A stretch of DNA of 64,000 nt from Rhinopithecus roxellana (GCF_007565055.1 NC_044551.1:100216266-100280265), one strand, 5' to 3'; shown: positions 11,701-23,932, numbered from the stretch's first letter. Notes: generated from the letters alone by a model not told the origin. Numbers and translations are program-made.

Positions 11701-12513
11701 TATTTGAATGAACCACATTTTCCCATTTATTTGTATGCCTTGTGATTTTGTTTGTTGTTGTTAACTAAAACCCTGTACTAAATAATGTGATTACTCTAGT
11801 AATCAGATTCTTCCCTCTTCACCAGAGTGTGCTGATTTTTGTTTTTGTTTTGTTTTAATTGTTGTAGGCTGTTTTTATATCCAGGATCAGTCTGAAGTAT
11901 AAACTTAAGGTCTTTTCAGGTCTTTTCTGAGCCTCTGCTTTTCTTTGCCCACGTACAGTGACTTTCTAATTTTCCCTATATATACACACAGATGTTCTAT
12001 AATGTCTTAATCTTTAAACCCTGGTTCCCAAAAGGGGAACAGAGCAAAATGAAGAGATGGGGGTAAAATAGTGCCAGCCCTTTAAATCCTGTGGAACTTG
12101 CTTCAATCTGTGGGGGAGGGGCTTGCAACAATGGGGAAACCGGAAATGCAGCACCTCTGTGATCAAAAGCAGCACTCAGTCATCAAAACATAGACTTATA
12201 ATATGTGAAGAACAGCGTCCTTATTGCTCACTCTGGATACCAAAGCTCTGTGTAAGATATTCCAAGAATGCATACACAGTTGCCCTGCCACAGGTCTGGA
12301 GGCTTGAAGATGGGTAGTTACTGTTGAGCTAAGACCTAAAATTGAGCAAAAGTAACTCTAATTTACTGAGTCTTTCCTTTAAAGTCGTAAGGCTTCAACA
12401 GGCTCCAGATTTTCAAAAATAGTTACATCAGATAGGTTCTTCCAGTGAAATGATTACCTAGGTAGGGAGACAGATTCCTTGTGCTTCCTACTCCATCATC
12501 TTCTCAGAATCCT

Positions 12514-13989
12514 CTCTTTAAAATAGTACGTATGCATTTATTTAATACCTATTTTTAGCCACATTTCAAAGCCTCTTGGAAAGGTACATTGTGTTCCTGA
12601 CTCTTGACCTCTTGTTTTCAATTCCTTCAATGGAAATATCTTATCCAAAAGAAGCATATACAGTGAAGAGAAAGATTTAGTCTATCAGGGTGTAAATGGA
12701 GTAGTGGAAAGGCTGGGTTATTCATTGCTTTGTACATAGCTTTGCAAATACTCTTTACTTTCAGCTCAGCCTAATGTTCACAGTGCTGAGCTTCTCAGGC
12801 GGTTCTTCAAAACAAATTGATTCATTTATTGTTGATTTTCCCCTTTTTCTGGCACTAAAATGTTAAGTTCTTCCACTGTGCTAAGCTAGCTACTACTCCA
12901 CTATTTGCTTCCCATCTTTCAAAACTTGGTTGAAATAAATGTATCTCCCTTTGTCTTCTCTGTTGTCCTTCTTTCCTTGTGGGGCAATAATGTAATAATG
13001 CCATTTATTATTACATTTCCCTTTTATTGGGTTTTGTGGGAGAAGAAAATATACACACGTGTGATCCCTTTACAGTATTTAACTAGAAGTGAGGCCCTGC
13101 AATACGGATAATTAACAAGCATCTTAGATGATTCCATTATGTAATTGTTTGAGAAGATTTCTTTAGAGGAGAAATGGACATGTGTGGGGAAGAATATTAT
13201 CTCGGAAGGTAACATCTGAAGGGTAAGTACAACTTGGCCATGGAAAAAGTCCTGGGAGTAGATTGAGGAGAGGGAACAGTATGGTACAGGCCTGAAATAT
13301 ACAATTCCTCTGGGGAATTTAGTGATGCTTAATGTGGATGAAGCACAGATTGGAGTGATAGTGAGGAGGCTGTAATGATGGTGATGGTAACAGATAAGGG
13401 TAAAATGTGAGAGAGTAGTGGAAAGATTTTATGCAAATAAGAATGATTATTAGCTGCAGTATATAAATAGGTGATAGAAAACAAGAGAAGAAAGAAAAAG
13501 ACAAACATGGAAGGAGAGAGATGAACTAAGAGCCATTTTCTGTGACCAAGGTATAAGATAATTCTGTCAAAAACCAGGTGATAATGACAGTATGAAAAGG
13601 CAAAAGTAGATAAGTTCTACAAATACGTTGGGGGAAAACAACAATTTAGCAAATAGGTATGTAAAGAGATGAAAAAGGAATGCTGAAGGTGACTACTAGG
13701 TTTTGATTTGGGGACAACTGAGTGCAGTGACGCCATCCATTCTGAAGGAGAAACATTTTTGAGAGGAGTGGCAGACAACGCACTGAGATTAAATTTAGAC
13801 ATTAATTTTGATAACCACAGGATATCTAGTAGAAATGTTTGATAGTCTCTTTGGATTAGAAGTTCAGGAAAGAATTGGGGCTGGAGATAAAAGAGAGAGT
13901 GGCCATTAGTTTATATGTCATAGTTGAAGAGTAGAAATTTCTCAAGAGAGATTATAAAATCAGAGTAATAATAACTACTAGTTATTAAC
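12514..13989. other. Unassigned non-coding sequence
   Basis: I recognise neither repeats nor exons here. Open frames are short (about 60-68 codons) and lack family signatures. The portion from 13,220 on is purine-rich but not repetitive. Confidence 0.5.
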
Positions 13990-14175
13990 TATTTATTATG
14001 TGACATTCATAGTTGTGAGTACTTGTTACCAACAATCACCTTATACAAAAACTCTTTTCTGCCTTAGTAAAGGGAAAACCAGGGCCTGAGGGATTAGGTT
14101 GCTTTCCATGTGTTCACTGATAAGCATGTGATAGAGCCAAGAATCAAACCTAGGTTTTTCCCAACTCTAGAATAT
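13990..14175 (-). mobile_element. MIR relic, minus strand
   Basis: Word order matches an inverted MIR: a GGCCTGAGGGATTAGGTTGC segment, then GATAGAGCCAAGAATCAAAC and CCTAGGTTTTTC. In MIR consensus the complement of these words lies around the tRNA-derived half and core. Strongly diverged. Confidence 0.55.
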
Positions 14176-14755
14176 ATTCTCCTCCTACTTTGCTCTTCTC
14201 AAAACTAAAAGCAGGTAGGTTGAAAATGGAATTCATTTAAGGAGCAGGCAGATGGAATCCTTGGATGTTTGTGATACAGAGCAGTGATATTAGCAGAGAA
14301 AAACTGAAAGAATGTGGTATTGTGGAATTTAATAGAAAAGAGAAATTCAAGGAGGGAAGAGTTAACAGTGGCAAACACCACAAGAAGGTTAAATAAGAGA
14401 ACAGAAAATTGTCTATTGTATTCATTCACAAAGTGGTCTTTGCTGACTTTGGTGAAAGTGAAGTCTGCAGAGTGCTGGAGACTGAAGCCCTCACTGTGGG
14501 CTGTTAAATGAAAGAGCAGTTAAGACATAGAAACAAGTAATTCAAGATGTCAGGCTGTGAAAGCAGGGTGAGGTGAAGGGCACTTGTTAGATACAGTGTA
14601 TGGTGGAGAGATAACCTGAGAAGACTGGAGTATGTCTAGATGCTAACTGGAAAGAGTAAATAACTGACAGTGAATTTACAAAGAAAAAGTGTATTTGTAA
14701 GCTAATGTTGAGGGAAGCCAGCATAGCTTTGGAATAGTTTCATCCTTAGACTTTT
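14176..14755. other. Unassigned non-coding sequence
   Basis: Contains a few 60-75-codon overlapping open frames on both strands with no domain signature and no repeat that I recognise. I see nothing to annotate. Confidence 0.5.
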
Positions 14756-14759
14756 AAAA

Positions 14760-15545
14760 TTGAAAATATATTCATTTTTCTCATTATAAATATAATTCTG
14801 CCTTCTTTAGAAATTTTAAATACCAAAACATATAAATTAGAATCTGAATGTACCCCTGTAATTTCAATCATATCTCAAGATGGCTGCTTTTGAAAATTGT
14901 TTAGTCTTTCAAACTTTAAAAAATGAATCTGTAAACAAATATATACTAATAAAATGGAATTATAATATAGACATTGTTAAATAAGCAGATTTTTCACCTT
15001 TAAACAATATATCATGAATAGATATATTTCTATGTTAATATAAAGCAATTTCAAGCTCTTAATGTCTTCATAGTATTCCATTGTAGAATATATTTAATGA
15101 ATTCCATTTTTAAATTTTATTTTTTAATTGAAATATGATAATTGTACATGTTTATGGGGTACATAGGGATGTTTTGATAAATAATGTATAGTGATCAGAT
15201 CAGGGTAATTAGCATATCCATTATCTCAAACATCTATCATTTATCTGTGTTGGGAACATTTCATATCCTCATTTAGCTATCTGAAACTGTGTGACATACT
15301 GTTGTTAACTCTAGTCATCCTACAGTAGTCCAGAACACTAAAACTTATTCTGCCTATCTAATTGCCAATTCCTTATTTATGAACATGTAGAAAGCTTTCA
15401 ATTTTTTTCATAAAAAATCCAACAGAATAGCTATACTTATATTTTGATCTTTTTTTCTTAAAATATTTTTTGGAATATTTCCAAAAATATAATGGCTGGG
15501 CCAAAGAACACATTGCTAAATAGCACTAATCCATACTCCTATTGT
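14760..15545 (-). mobile_element. Nested L1 3'-end relics, minus strand
   Basis: An old L1 3' relic (L1ME/HAL1-like) is recognisable in two parts. The left part, about 14,760-15,110, ends in CATAGTATTCCATTGTAGAA. The right part, about 15,440-15,545, has GAATATTTCCAAAAATATAA and GGCTGGGCCAAAGAACACAT. Between them, about 15,112-15,400, lies a younger L1MA/MB-like minus-strand 3'UTR piece with GTACATGTTTATGGGGTACA and a following GATCAGATCAGGGTAATTAG. The nesting gives relative age. Boundaries are approximate. Confidence 0.5.
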
Positions 15546-17010
15546 CGGCAAGTAGGTGGGGAGAATTTCTTCCACTGATTAGATGGATAGAAATAAAAGG
15601 AGATTGTAAATGAAGAGCTGGCTTTCCAGAGTGGGCAAAGAAAGCTGAGCGACTATCCTGTTCATTTCCCCTCTTGCCCTCACCCCTTTCACTATATTTT
15701 CTAATTTCTCTGTGAAGTAGGAGACAAATCTTCCTGTTCAGAGTGAGGATTAAGGATTAGGTATATGTACTTAAGGAAAATAGAAATTACTTAACAGAGT
15801 AACTATGAAGAGAGAAAGAGAGCTGTGTGCTAAAACAGTGGAGGAAATCAGGTAGCCTTAAGGCCTTCTGTCATGTTAAGGACATGAAATTGTAATCAGC
15901 AAATCTTCCTGATCTTGAAATCTTTTTCCCAGCAACATTCAGCAACCTTGGTGTAGAAACAGAGAATATAGCCAGAAGGATTCATCCACGTAGCTATTTT
16001 GTTAGATGGGTGCAGCCAAGGAACAGGGAGCTAAGAACTGATGGTCTGTGGGGTCCAAGCTAGATAAGAAGGAAGAGAAGACTGATAGGCAGGAACTTAC
16101 AGATTTAGAGAAATTAGTGCACTAACCAGCTGGCAGTTTTATAACCATATCTAGTTGTACTCATATCTCTGGCAATGCTTTTAGTATTCTTTTTATGTAT
16201 TATAATTTACACACTTGTCTATATTCATAAAGCTGTGCTTTTAGAGATATCCATACCAAATTGCAATTAATCAGCTTACCAATTTAGAAGTCAGTATTTC
16301 TGTTGCCCTTTTGTCTGCATATGTTTGCATTTCCAGCTATTAAACCACAACATGCAAATATACAGATCTGTGGAGGTGAGTAAAAAATATGACCATTAAA
16401 GATTGTCAGATGTACAAGAAAAATGCTTGTTACAGCCATACCACTAAAGCTAATTCATTTTATTATAGATTTTTTAAAGAATGGAGATTATATTGCTCTA
16501 ATAAATTTATATGACCAGATTTTCATAAATTTCTTTGAGGGCCATTGGCAAGCATTGTCTTTAAAAATTGCCATAACTGAATTTTTTTCTGATTAAAGAT
16601 AGTTTATAATATTCTGTGTCTCATGAACTTTTTGAGTATCTATGTGTAGCAAAATGATTTCAGGTTACACATATTTTGCTTCAATGGAATACAATTCCTG
16701 TGAGGTATTTTTATCCAAAGACTCCTTGATGACTTTTCTAAAAATTAAAAACTAACAGACCTCACAATATGATCCATTATGACATACCTAAGCTTGACTT
16801 CTTGCTCAAACTTAGAATCAAATCATACTTCTGTGAATTATCTGGCTGAGAATAGTATAATCAAGATGGTAAAATTAAAGACCATTTTTGTTTTTCTCTT
16901 TTCAGAAATAAATAATTTCACAGTCATATTTTTATTTCTCCATTGTATTAAAATCTTATTACTATAACTTGTATATTATTATTTAAGTAAATTCACTAAA
17001 ATTATTATTA
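15546..17010. other. Unassigned non-coding sequence
   Basis: I recognise neither genes nor repeats. The stretch is AT-rich in its right half, with one 62-codon open frame at 16,779-16,967 that lacks any signature. Confidence 0.5.
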
Positions 17011-17300
17011 TTTTTTTTTTATACGGAGTCTCACACTGTCACCAGGGCTGGAGTGCAATGGCATGATCTCGGCTCACTGCAACCTCCGCCTCCCGGGCTA
17101 AAGTGATTCTCCTGCCTCAGGCTCCTGAGTAGCTGGGATTACAGATGCCCACCACCATGCCCGGGTAATTTTTTATATTTTTAGTAGAGATGGGGTTTCA
17201 CTATGTTGTCTAGGCTGGTCTTGAACCCCTGACCTCATGATTCGCCTGCCTCATCCTCCCAAAGTGCTGGGATTACAGGCGGGAGCCACCACACCCGGCC
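17011..17300 (-). mobile_element. Alu (AluS-like), minus strand
   Basis: A poly-T tract at 17,011-17,020 leads into GGAGTCTCACACTGTCACCA, the complement of the Alu right arm. Intact right-arm and left-arm words follow, ending CACCACACCCGGCC, the complement of the Alu 5' end. The element is full length with modest divergence. No clear target duplication is visible because the left flank is TTA-rich. Confidence 0.9.
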
Positions 17301-17602
17301 TCATCTTTTTTATTCTTGAAAAACAGCATCTAATAGATTTGGTGGGTTTGTCACTAGAGGCAATGTTCATAGAGGAGGGCATGAAATACAATTCTAAATA
17401 CCCTTAATATGTTTGTTTTTAAAATTCCTTCCTTTTTCTTTTAACAAATATCAATTTTGTACCTACATAGGGCCTGGAATTCTGAAAGGCACAGAAGGTA
17501 CAACGTGTCCACGATAGACCTGATCCCTTTCTTACTGTCTATAATCTGGGAGGTCCGAGTTAATTTTAGATGGGATCCTATATAGTTAAATGAGATACTC
17601 TG
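17301..17602. other. Unassigned spacer between Alu and LTR
   Basis: About 300 bases with nothing recognisable. No useful open frame. Confidence 0.5.
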
Positions 17603-17982
17603 TGTGATGGTTAATACTGAGTGTCAACTTGATTGGATTGAAGGATACCAAATATTGGTCTTGGGTGTGTCTGTGAGGGTGTTGCCAAAAGAGATTAACA
17701 TTTGAGTCAGTGGGCTGGGAAAGGCAGACCCACCCTTAATTGGGTGGGTACCAACTGATCAGCTGCCAGCGAATATAAAGCAGGCAGCAAAACGTGAAAA
17801 GGAGAGACAGGCCTAGTCTCCCATCCTACCCCTTTCTCCCATGCTGGATGCTTCCTGCCTTCAAATCTTGGACCCCAAGTTCTTCAGTTTTGAGTCTCAG
17901 ACTGACTCTCCTTGCTCCTCAGGCTTGCAGACAACCTATTGTGGGACCTCGTGATCATTTCAGTTAGTACTTAATATACTCC

Positions 17983-18024
<42 letters not shown>

Positions 18025-18037
18025 GTGTATGTGTATG

Positions 18038-18070
<33 letters not shown>

Positions 18071-18129
18071 GTATGTATATGTACATATATATATTAGTTC
18101 TGTCGCTCTAGAGAACCCTGACTTATACA
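17603..18129 (+). mobile_element. ERVL LTR (MLT2A-like), plus strand
   Basis: Starts TGTGATGGTTAATACTGAGT, has TGTGTCTGTGAGGGTGTTGC and CAGTGGGCTGGGAAAGGCAG, and ends TCTAGAGAACCCTGACTTAT then ACA. These are hallmarks of MLT2A-type LTRs of ERVL. The AT-rich segment that normally precedes the 3' end has expanded into a TATATG microsatellite. No ERVL primer site or internal sequence was recognised on either side, so it is treated as a solo LTR. A 5-bp duplication is not evident. Confidence 0.8.
17983..18095. repeat. (TATATG)n microsatellite
   Basis: About 110 bases of TATATG and TATGTG hexamers. An interior block of GTATGTG variants lies near 18,023-18,042, and purer TATATG lies on both sides. 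It arose inside the 3' part of the MLT2-like LTR and is likely length-polymorphic. Confidence 0.95.
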
Positions 18130-19064
18130 CTTAATAAACTCTGTGAGCTCTCGAATAGAGCTGCTGGCTGAGGCACTGTGGGTTAGGAAGAAAAATCTAT
18201 ACCTGGAACACATATTATTTCTTTGCCTCTTCCTGGTGGAGGGTGTTTGTTTGTGTCAAACAACTTGCCACTAAGTGGCTAGTCGTTCTTCCTCAAGATC
18301 CACCCATAAGCAGGGCTCAGTGTTGGTCTCCACTGTAAATATGCAGGATATTCAGCTGTGGCAGCAGCTAGATCAGCATCAGTAAAGAGGGCACATGATT
18401 CTGGGCATGGGGATACCCCCTTCCCTGCCAAGGCTTCCTTATGCAAATACTGGAGTGACCAAAGTCAGAGGCTAGCTGGTATCTATTGGATGAGTCATCT
18501 GTAGTACAGAGCCTTCTTTTGGATCTCTGATGGGAATTGACATGACACCCAAGTATCAACAAACTTAGCTCCCACTCTCATGGATCCTCCTGCTTGCTTC
18601 TTTCCCATAATCCTTGTCTTTAACTTTCAATTCTCATTCCTTGTAGGACCCTAACTGAGTCATTTGCCATTGCCTATGAATCTGGATGTATTTACCACAG
18701 ACCATTTCCACTCCACACCAAGTTAATGAACAGGTATATTGCTCAAAGCTCTGTCTATTGTGAAGATTTCCTCTCCTCTTCTTTCAGAAACTGCTCTGGT
18801 TGTGTGGCAACTGTGCAGTTTCAGGCTGCATAAACAAATCTAGCTGATCAATGCATAACCCAGACCAATCCCTTATTAGGCCATAATAAGAGTTGAGGCA
18901 GAGGTATTTATATAACAGGGGTAGATTTCATGGGGGTATGGGCTAACTGTTCATTTACCTTACCTGTACCCCTCTGGACCTGCCTGGTACCAATTTCCAT
19001 CATATATGTTGGGCTGCTGTTATACCCACTCACCGTCTTGGTTTGGTGTTTCTGACATTGATAC
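18130..19064. other. Unclassified ancient sequence, possibly decayed ERV internal
   Basis: No frame survives. Together with 19,600-21,209 it lies between recognisable LTRs and has an even base composition unlike the AT-rich flanks. It might be decayed internal sequence of an ERVL-type element, but I saw no conserved pol motif, so this is only a suggestion. Confidence 0.25.
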
Positions 19065-19595
19065 TGTAGGGTAACAGAATATGCAACCCTAAAATATGCC
19101 ACTTTAGCATAGGATTATTTTAAGTTAAACACACTTAAAAAGCAGCAGATGAAAGAAGGGTAATCTGAGCTTCTTTTTGTCTTTCTGAAAGCAGAAAATA
19201 AACGCCCATGTGAAAGGTATTCTTCGTATACCAGAAGGAAGACATTCTTATCACCAGACGTGAGTAGTTGAAGCCAAGAAAAATCTGTACAAACAAAGCT
19301 TGTTAAACTGGGTTAGCTTAAACTTATCTTTCTATACTTTCTCCTATCACAAACCCCTTTGTAATGTCATATGTTCACAATTTACTACACATTATCCAAA
19401 CTAGTATGTAAACTTTTAGCCCTAACTGCTTCTTAGTGTTGTCATTTTTCTTGTGAAGACTCCCATGCACATGTAAAATTTACTAAATAAAATTTGTATG
19501 ATTTTCTCCTGTTAACCTGTCTTTTGACAGTAATTTACAGGGCCGTGGCTGAAAAATTTGAGATGAGTAGAGAAAAAAGATTTTTGCCTACCCTA
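19065..19595 (+). mobile_element. ERVL-type LTR, plus strand
   Basis: Opens TGTAGGGTAACAGAATATGC and AACCCTAAAATATGCCACTT. Near its 3' end it has GAAGACTCCCATGCACATGT, an AAATAAA polyadenylation signal, and TTTTCTCCTGTTAACCTGTC. This word order belongs to a widespread ERVL-class LTR group whose exact name I am unsure of. Length, about 530 bp, fits a complete LTR. No flanking internal region was confirmed. Confidence 0.55.
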
Positions 19596-21208
19596 GAATG
19601 CCATGGCTGAAACCATACCCTCTACCAGGCCCAAGAAAACATGCTAGGAGCTGTTTGGGGATGGTCAAGATTTCTCTGTTTTGGGCAACATGGCCTTGTT
19701 TTTGAAACCTAGGTATCTGCACTATGATTTTTTACTTCAGGGTTCTCATTTCAGGGCTTGTCAGGAACATCACACACTATCCTTATCTACCAGTTATCTC
19801 TAACATTAGTGGATCTGCTAGGTTCTGTGCATCAAACAATAGGAACACATAGTACAGCCTGAACCTGCTGCTAATCCCTCCCTTGGTCTTGACCTCACTC
19901 AAAGTGGAAACCTTGAGTCACCTGATAAATGGATGTGAGTAGCAGCTTCAAGTATAAGTCCTAATTCTAAAATCCAAAAAGCCTAACAAGGTCTATGCCT
20001 CTGACTTAGCATAGACTAGTAGGAGGTGCAAGTTGTAGTGACTTACCTTTACTCTAGAGGAGGTATCACAGTAACAGATTACTCAAAACTTCATGCATAA
20101 CAGGACTGTAAATTCTTGTAAGGCTTTTTTCCTTCAATTTCTTCAGGGACTGTGTGTACTTGATACTTCTGATCATCAGATCTGGTTTCCATGATATTAA
20201 AATAGTGGGCCACCATAGTGTTTTGTGGAATGTCAAGATGTATCTAATAGCCCCCTCAAAATCTAGATATTCCCTTTTTACCAATGTACATTTGTTCTAG
20301 CAAATGCCCACAGTCCCTACTTAGAAGGACGGTGATATGGGCACTATACATGCTTGCAATTGCATTCTAGGCTTCTTCCTTAAAAGTACCTGGTTTCCCA
20401 TCCAATTGGTGGGTTCTGTGTTCAAGAGCTGGCTTAATGTAATTTTTTCATTATAGCCACTGTCAGCCTTCTTCTCACCCTTTCTTGATGTTTTCGGGGC
20501 ACCAAAGTCAAGCCACACTCTTGTTGATGCTCATTGATCTCCACTCTAGAAACATGATGGTTCATTACCCACTGCTGTGGATCTCTTGCAGGTCAAAGCC
20601 TTCTAGTAGCCATTTTGGCCTTGCTGTCTATTATGGTAATTGCGTACAACTTGCCTCTACTGATTAAATACCATTAGTTGGCCTCTGCTATTCCAGCATC
20701 CTTTCATATTGACATTAGGGAAGCTCCTTTCATAACAGCATCTCCTACAATCAACTAGCCAGTAACCACTGAGCTTCTCAATCAGTCTGGTGCCTATTTA
20801 CCAGTCAATTCTTTATCAATTTATGGAAAGTAGTGTTTTCTGGCAAGTCACTGAACTTATGTAGTAAGCCCAATCTTATATGCCCAGCTCTCTCATCATT
20901 TTAGGCTCTTTCTTAATACTATGCCAAGAGGTTCTAGCAATTCTGCCCCATCTACTGTAGGCTCTCAGGATTTTAACCTTCAAAGAGTCCTCCAGCATTA
21001 TATTAGGACTAACTCCAATAACACTTGTTATAGTTTTAGATCAAAATAATGTTGCTATATCAATAAGCTATCCCATCCAGTCTTGTATTCCACCTTCCCT
21101 ACCCCAGACCCCTCAAGATTCTCCTCAGGCACTTTTGGCTGGTTCTGCCCTTACATATTATGCAGGTACTATAGCTGTCTCATGGTGAGTAATTGCTTTC
21201 ATTGAGTA
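19596..21208. other. Unclassified ancient sequence
   Basis: I identified no repeat family and no exon. Minus-strand frames of 72 and 65 codons occur at 20,066-20,284 and 20,321-20,518. They are lysine/leucine-rich and unbroken, but show no motif I can assign. They may be relics of an ERV internal region. Confidence 0.35.
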
Positions 21209-21446
21209 TAAGTTGAGCATCCTTAATACAAAAATCGTAAATCCTAAATGCTTCAAAATCCAAAACTATTTGAGCACCTACATGATACTCAAAAGAAATG
21301 CTCAATGGAGTATTTTGGGTTTCAGATTTTCAGACTAAAGATGCTCAACCATAGTTTATCTGCACATATTCAAAAATATGTAAAAAAACTGTAATACAAA
21401 ACACTTCTGGTCCCAGGCATTTTGGATAAGAGATGTTCAATCTGTA
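21209..21446 (+). mobile_element. Tigger-like MITE
   Basis: A short DNA transposon of about 235 bp. The left terminus is AGTTGAGCATCCTTAATACA, the right terminus is the complement, GGATAAGAGATGTTCAATCTG, and TA dinucleotides stand at both edges. Inside are the repeated GAAATGCTCAATGGAGTATT and AATCCAAAACTATTTGAGCA words characteristic of a well-known Tigger-group element. There is no transposase frame, as is usual for such MITEs. Confidence 0.75.
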
Positions 21447-22309
21447 TTTGCAACATTGCTTGAAAAATGTCAAGACATGACTGTTCTTATTGCTCTAAAA
21501 GTAAAGATAAAAGATGGAGATAGATCTTAAGAAGGAGATCTTGATTTAGGTGAAAACTTTGCAAAATCTCTAGGCAATGAGCAACAGCTCTCTTTTATCA
21601 AGGGAAACAGGGACCAGTTTTACCAGTACGGAGGGTTTGAGGAAACCTGGAGTTCCCATGTTTTGCCCTTAGATGTCTCCAATTAGAGTCTTGGGGTCTT
21701 AATCTTTTCTTATCAGGGTCCTAACTTTACACAGATATTTTCCAGGATGTGATATCAGCATGTTTTTAAATTTCGGAATTCTCAATCAAATCTGGTTCCT
21801 TTTTTTCAGCAGAACCTTCCCTCCAGCTATAGTGGATGAGGGCCTCTTTAAACACTGCCACAATGACTTTAATTTTTTATACTGTTACCTGAGTTTTTAG
21901 TTGGCTGATCTATGTCCGTTATTTTCTTCCACCAGTGATAACCAACTAACTCCATATTGCCAGGGATCAGAACCTAGAGCTACCGCATAAATCAGTGTAC
22001 CCCCTACCCCTTATGATCGATCCCACACAGCCACAGGTGAGAATCTTAGAGCTTATAATGCTATAGAATGGCATGATGTCTCACAATACTATTTATTACT
22101 AGCAATGATTTGGCTTGCAATTAATCCAATTCCAGAAAGGCTACTTAGGGATGAATTTCTAGAGCCAACTCTCTTAGGTTGGGTTCCCCCAGAGACAGAA
22201 CCTGAGCCAAGGAGCTGAGTGAAAGTAGTTTATCTGGGAACCCGCCACTGGGGGAATAGAAAAGTGAGACAAGTAAGGAAAGAAAGCTAGTTAGAGTGCT
22301 ATTAACCAT
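21447..22309. other. Unclassified sequence, right end an interrupted ancient repeat
   Basis: The last 140 or so bases (about 22,170-22,309, with GTTGGGTTCCCCCAGAGACA) look like the left half of an old interspersed repeat. Its right half appears to resume after the MaLR LTR, at 22,690-22,800. I cannot name its family. Confidence 0.35.
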
Positions 22310-22688
22310 TGATATAGTTAGGCTTTGTGTCTCTACCCAAATCTCATCTTGAGTTTTAATCCCCATAATCCCCACGTGTCAAGGGAGAGAGCAGGTGGAG
22401 GTAGTTGAATAATAGGAGCGGTTTTCCCATGCTGTTCTTGTGATAGTGAGAGAGTACTCACGAGATCTGACGGTTTTATGAGGGGCTCTTCCCCACTTTG
22501 CTCAGCACTTCTCCTTCCTGCCACCTTGTTAAGAAGCTCTCTTGCTTCCCATTCCCTTTCTGCCATGATTATAAATTTCCCGAAGTCTTCCCAGCCATGC
22601 TGAACTGTGAATAAATTAAACCTCTTTCCTTTACAAATTACCCAGTCTCAGGCAGTTCTTTATAGCAGTATGAAAATGGACTAATACA
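22310..22688 (+). mobile_element. MaLR LTR (MST-like), plus strand
   Basis: Begins TGATATAGTTAGGCTTTGTG, has CCCATAATCCCCACGTGTCA, the CACGAGATCTGACGG word and AAATTACCCAGTCTCAGGCA, and ends GGACTAATACA. Complete in length. Flanking five-base words do not match, so no target duplication survives. Confidence 0.85.
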
Positions 22689-23363
22689 AATGTGCTGTCA
22701 CTGTGGGCAAGTGAGACTCAATTACACTGCAGTTTGTAGGGTCCAGTGTAGAACATGTCTCAAAGTTATCTTACCCTAAGGGTGAGAAGCATGGGGTATT
22801 TATGCACTAATTTATATCGTCATTGGTAAGGGCTATTGTTGGGTTAAGAACAACTCCCCAGAATTGTCCATTGCCTACCTATTTCACAGGCAGGTTGAGC
22901 ATATTTTTGCCACCAGATAAAGTAATTAGGCAGAGAATCCCAGGTGCTTGCAGTGAGATTTTACTGACTTATGTGGGAATAGTAATGGCAGTGGGATATG
23001 CATAGGATTCTGACAGTGTGTGCTCCACATGCAAGTATCAGTGAAGCAAGAATCCTGAAGAGTTAAGAGAAATGTCTTTCAAAACACGGATATGTGGATT
23101 ATCTTTGAATAATGAATGGGATATTCATTTATTTCACTGTTTACAAAAGTTGAGTAGGACAGTCCTGATGCAGAGGCAAATAAATTTATAGGTTTGATGT
23201 CAGGTTATCAGCTGATGTTTCCAATTTCTCTTTGAAATAGGTGTTCATGTAATATGCTCAGGACATGAGAAGTTAGAATGTCTAAGATTTTAGGAGATTG
23301 GACTATTTTTTAAAGTTGCTAAAAAGAAGATAAAGAGCTGCCAAAGTAATAGAAATAAACTGG
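22689..23363. other. Unclassified sequence
   Basis: The first part may be the right half of the repeat interrupted by the preceding LTR (CTGTCACTGTGGGCAAGTGA). The rest contains nothing I can name, including one 60-codon open frame at 22,823-23,005 without signature. Confidence 0.4.
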
Positions 23364-23593
23364 AATTGCTGGGCAATTTTACAGGACAAATTGAGAGTAG
23401 TCACCACAGTTGTAGTTTTACTCTAGCAACATTAATGCATCAGGCTGGTATAGGCTTTGAAAACAAATATTCTGTGCTGGCTCTTTTATGGCTATGTGGA
23501 TAAAAGGACAAAAACAAAGATGTAAACAATATATAGAGAAGGATTGAAGGAATAGATTATGTAATCTAAGGTAATCAGAAAATGAAAATGAAA
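23364..23593 (+). repeat. 230-bp low-copy duplicated segment, copy 1
   Basis: Aligns base for base, without gaps, to 32,778-33,007 in the same orientation at an offset of 9,414. I count 17 mismatches, about 93% identity. Identity stops sharply at both ends. The segment contains no useful open frame and is not a repeat family I recognise. Copy 1 sits in unclassified sequence, so it may be the source copy. Confidence 0.9.
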
Positions 23594-23932
23594 AGAAGAC
23601 TGCATGAAACCTGGCAGAAAGAAAATGAAAGGTTCCAGTGCAGCCATGGATCTAGTATATTGGGCACACTTAAGTAAGAGCGCCCCTACTGTGACACAGA
23701 TGACAGATCAAAATTATATTCTCCTGATTCTCATGAAAAAAATACGGGCAGGAAAAAACATAAAACGTTCAAAACCAGGAAACTTAAAACATACTCTTTA
23801 GGGAATGACTAAAAAGTACTTAAGGATTCTGGATAGCACAGGAGAAAATATAAATCAAAATGAATAGTAAATCTCACACACAATGTTTGCAAATGCTGAC
23901 ATCAAATTGCTTTTCTTTACATGTATATATCA

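Larger units (their letters stand above)
9480..12513 (-). mobile_element. Old L1 (L1M-like), minus strand, 5' part only
   Basis: Read on the minus strand, this begins at about 12,513 with an L1-like 5' leader whose start is the complement of CCTACTCCATCATCTTCTCA. It continues through ORF1 (about 11,700 down to 10,900) and a spacer into the endonuclease part of ORF2 (about 10,490-10,321 and 9,990-9,480). The reverse transcriptase part and the 3' end are absent. All frames are broken. A MER2/Tigger-type element at 9992-10318 interrupts the endonuclease region. Known family structure is 5'UTR-ORF1-ORF2-3'UTR, and keeping only the 5' portion points to a later deletion and not to normal 5' truncation. 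Confidence 0.7.

Noticed and set aside
17983..18095. Regular repeat considered as a CRISPR-like or satellite array
   Set aside because: The period is 6 bp with no unique spacers, in a primate LTR. It is a microsatellite.
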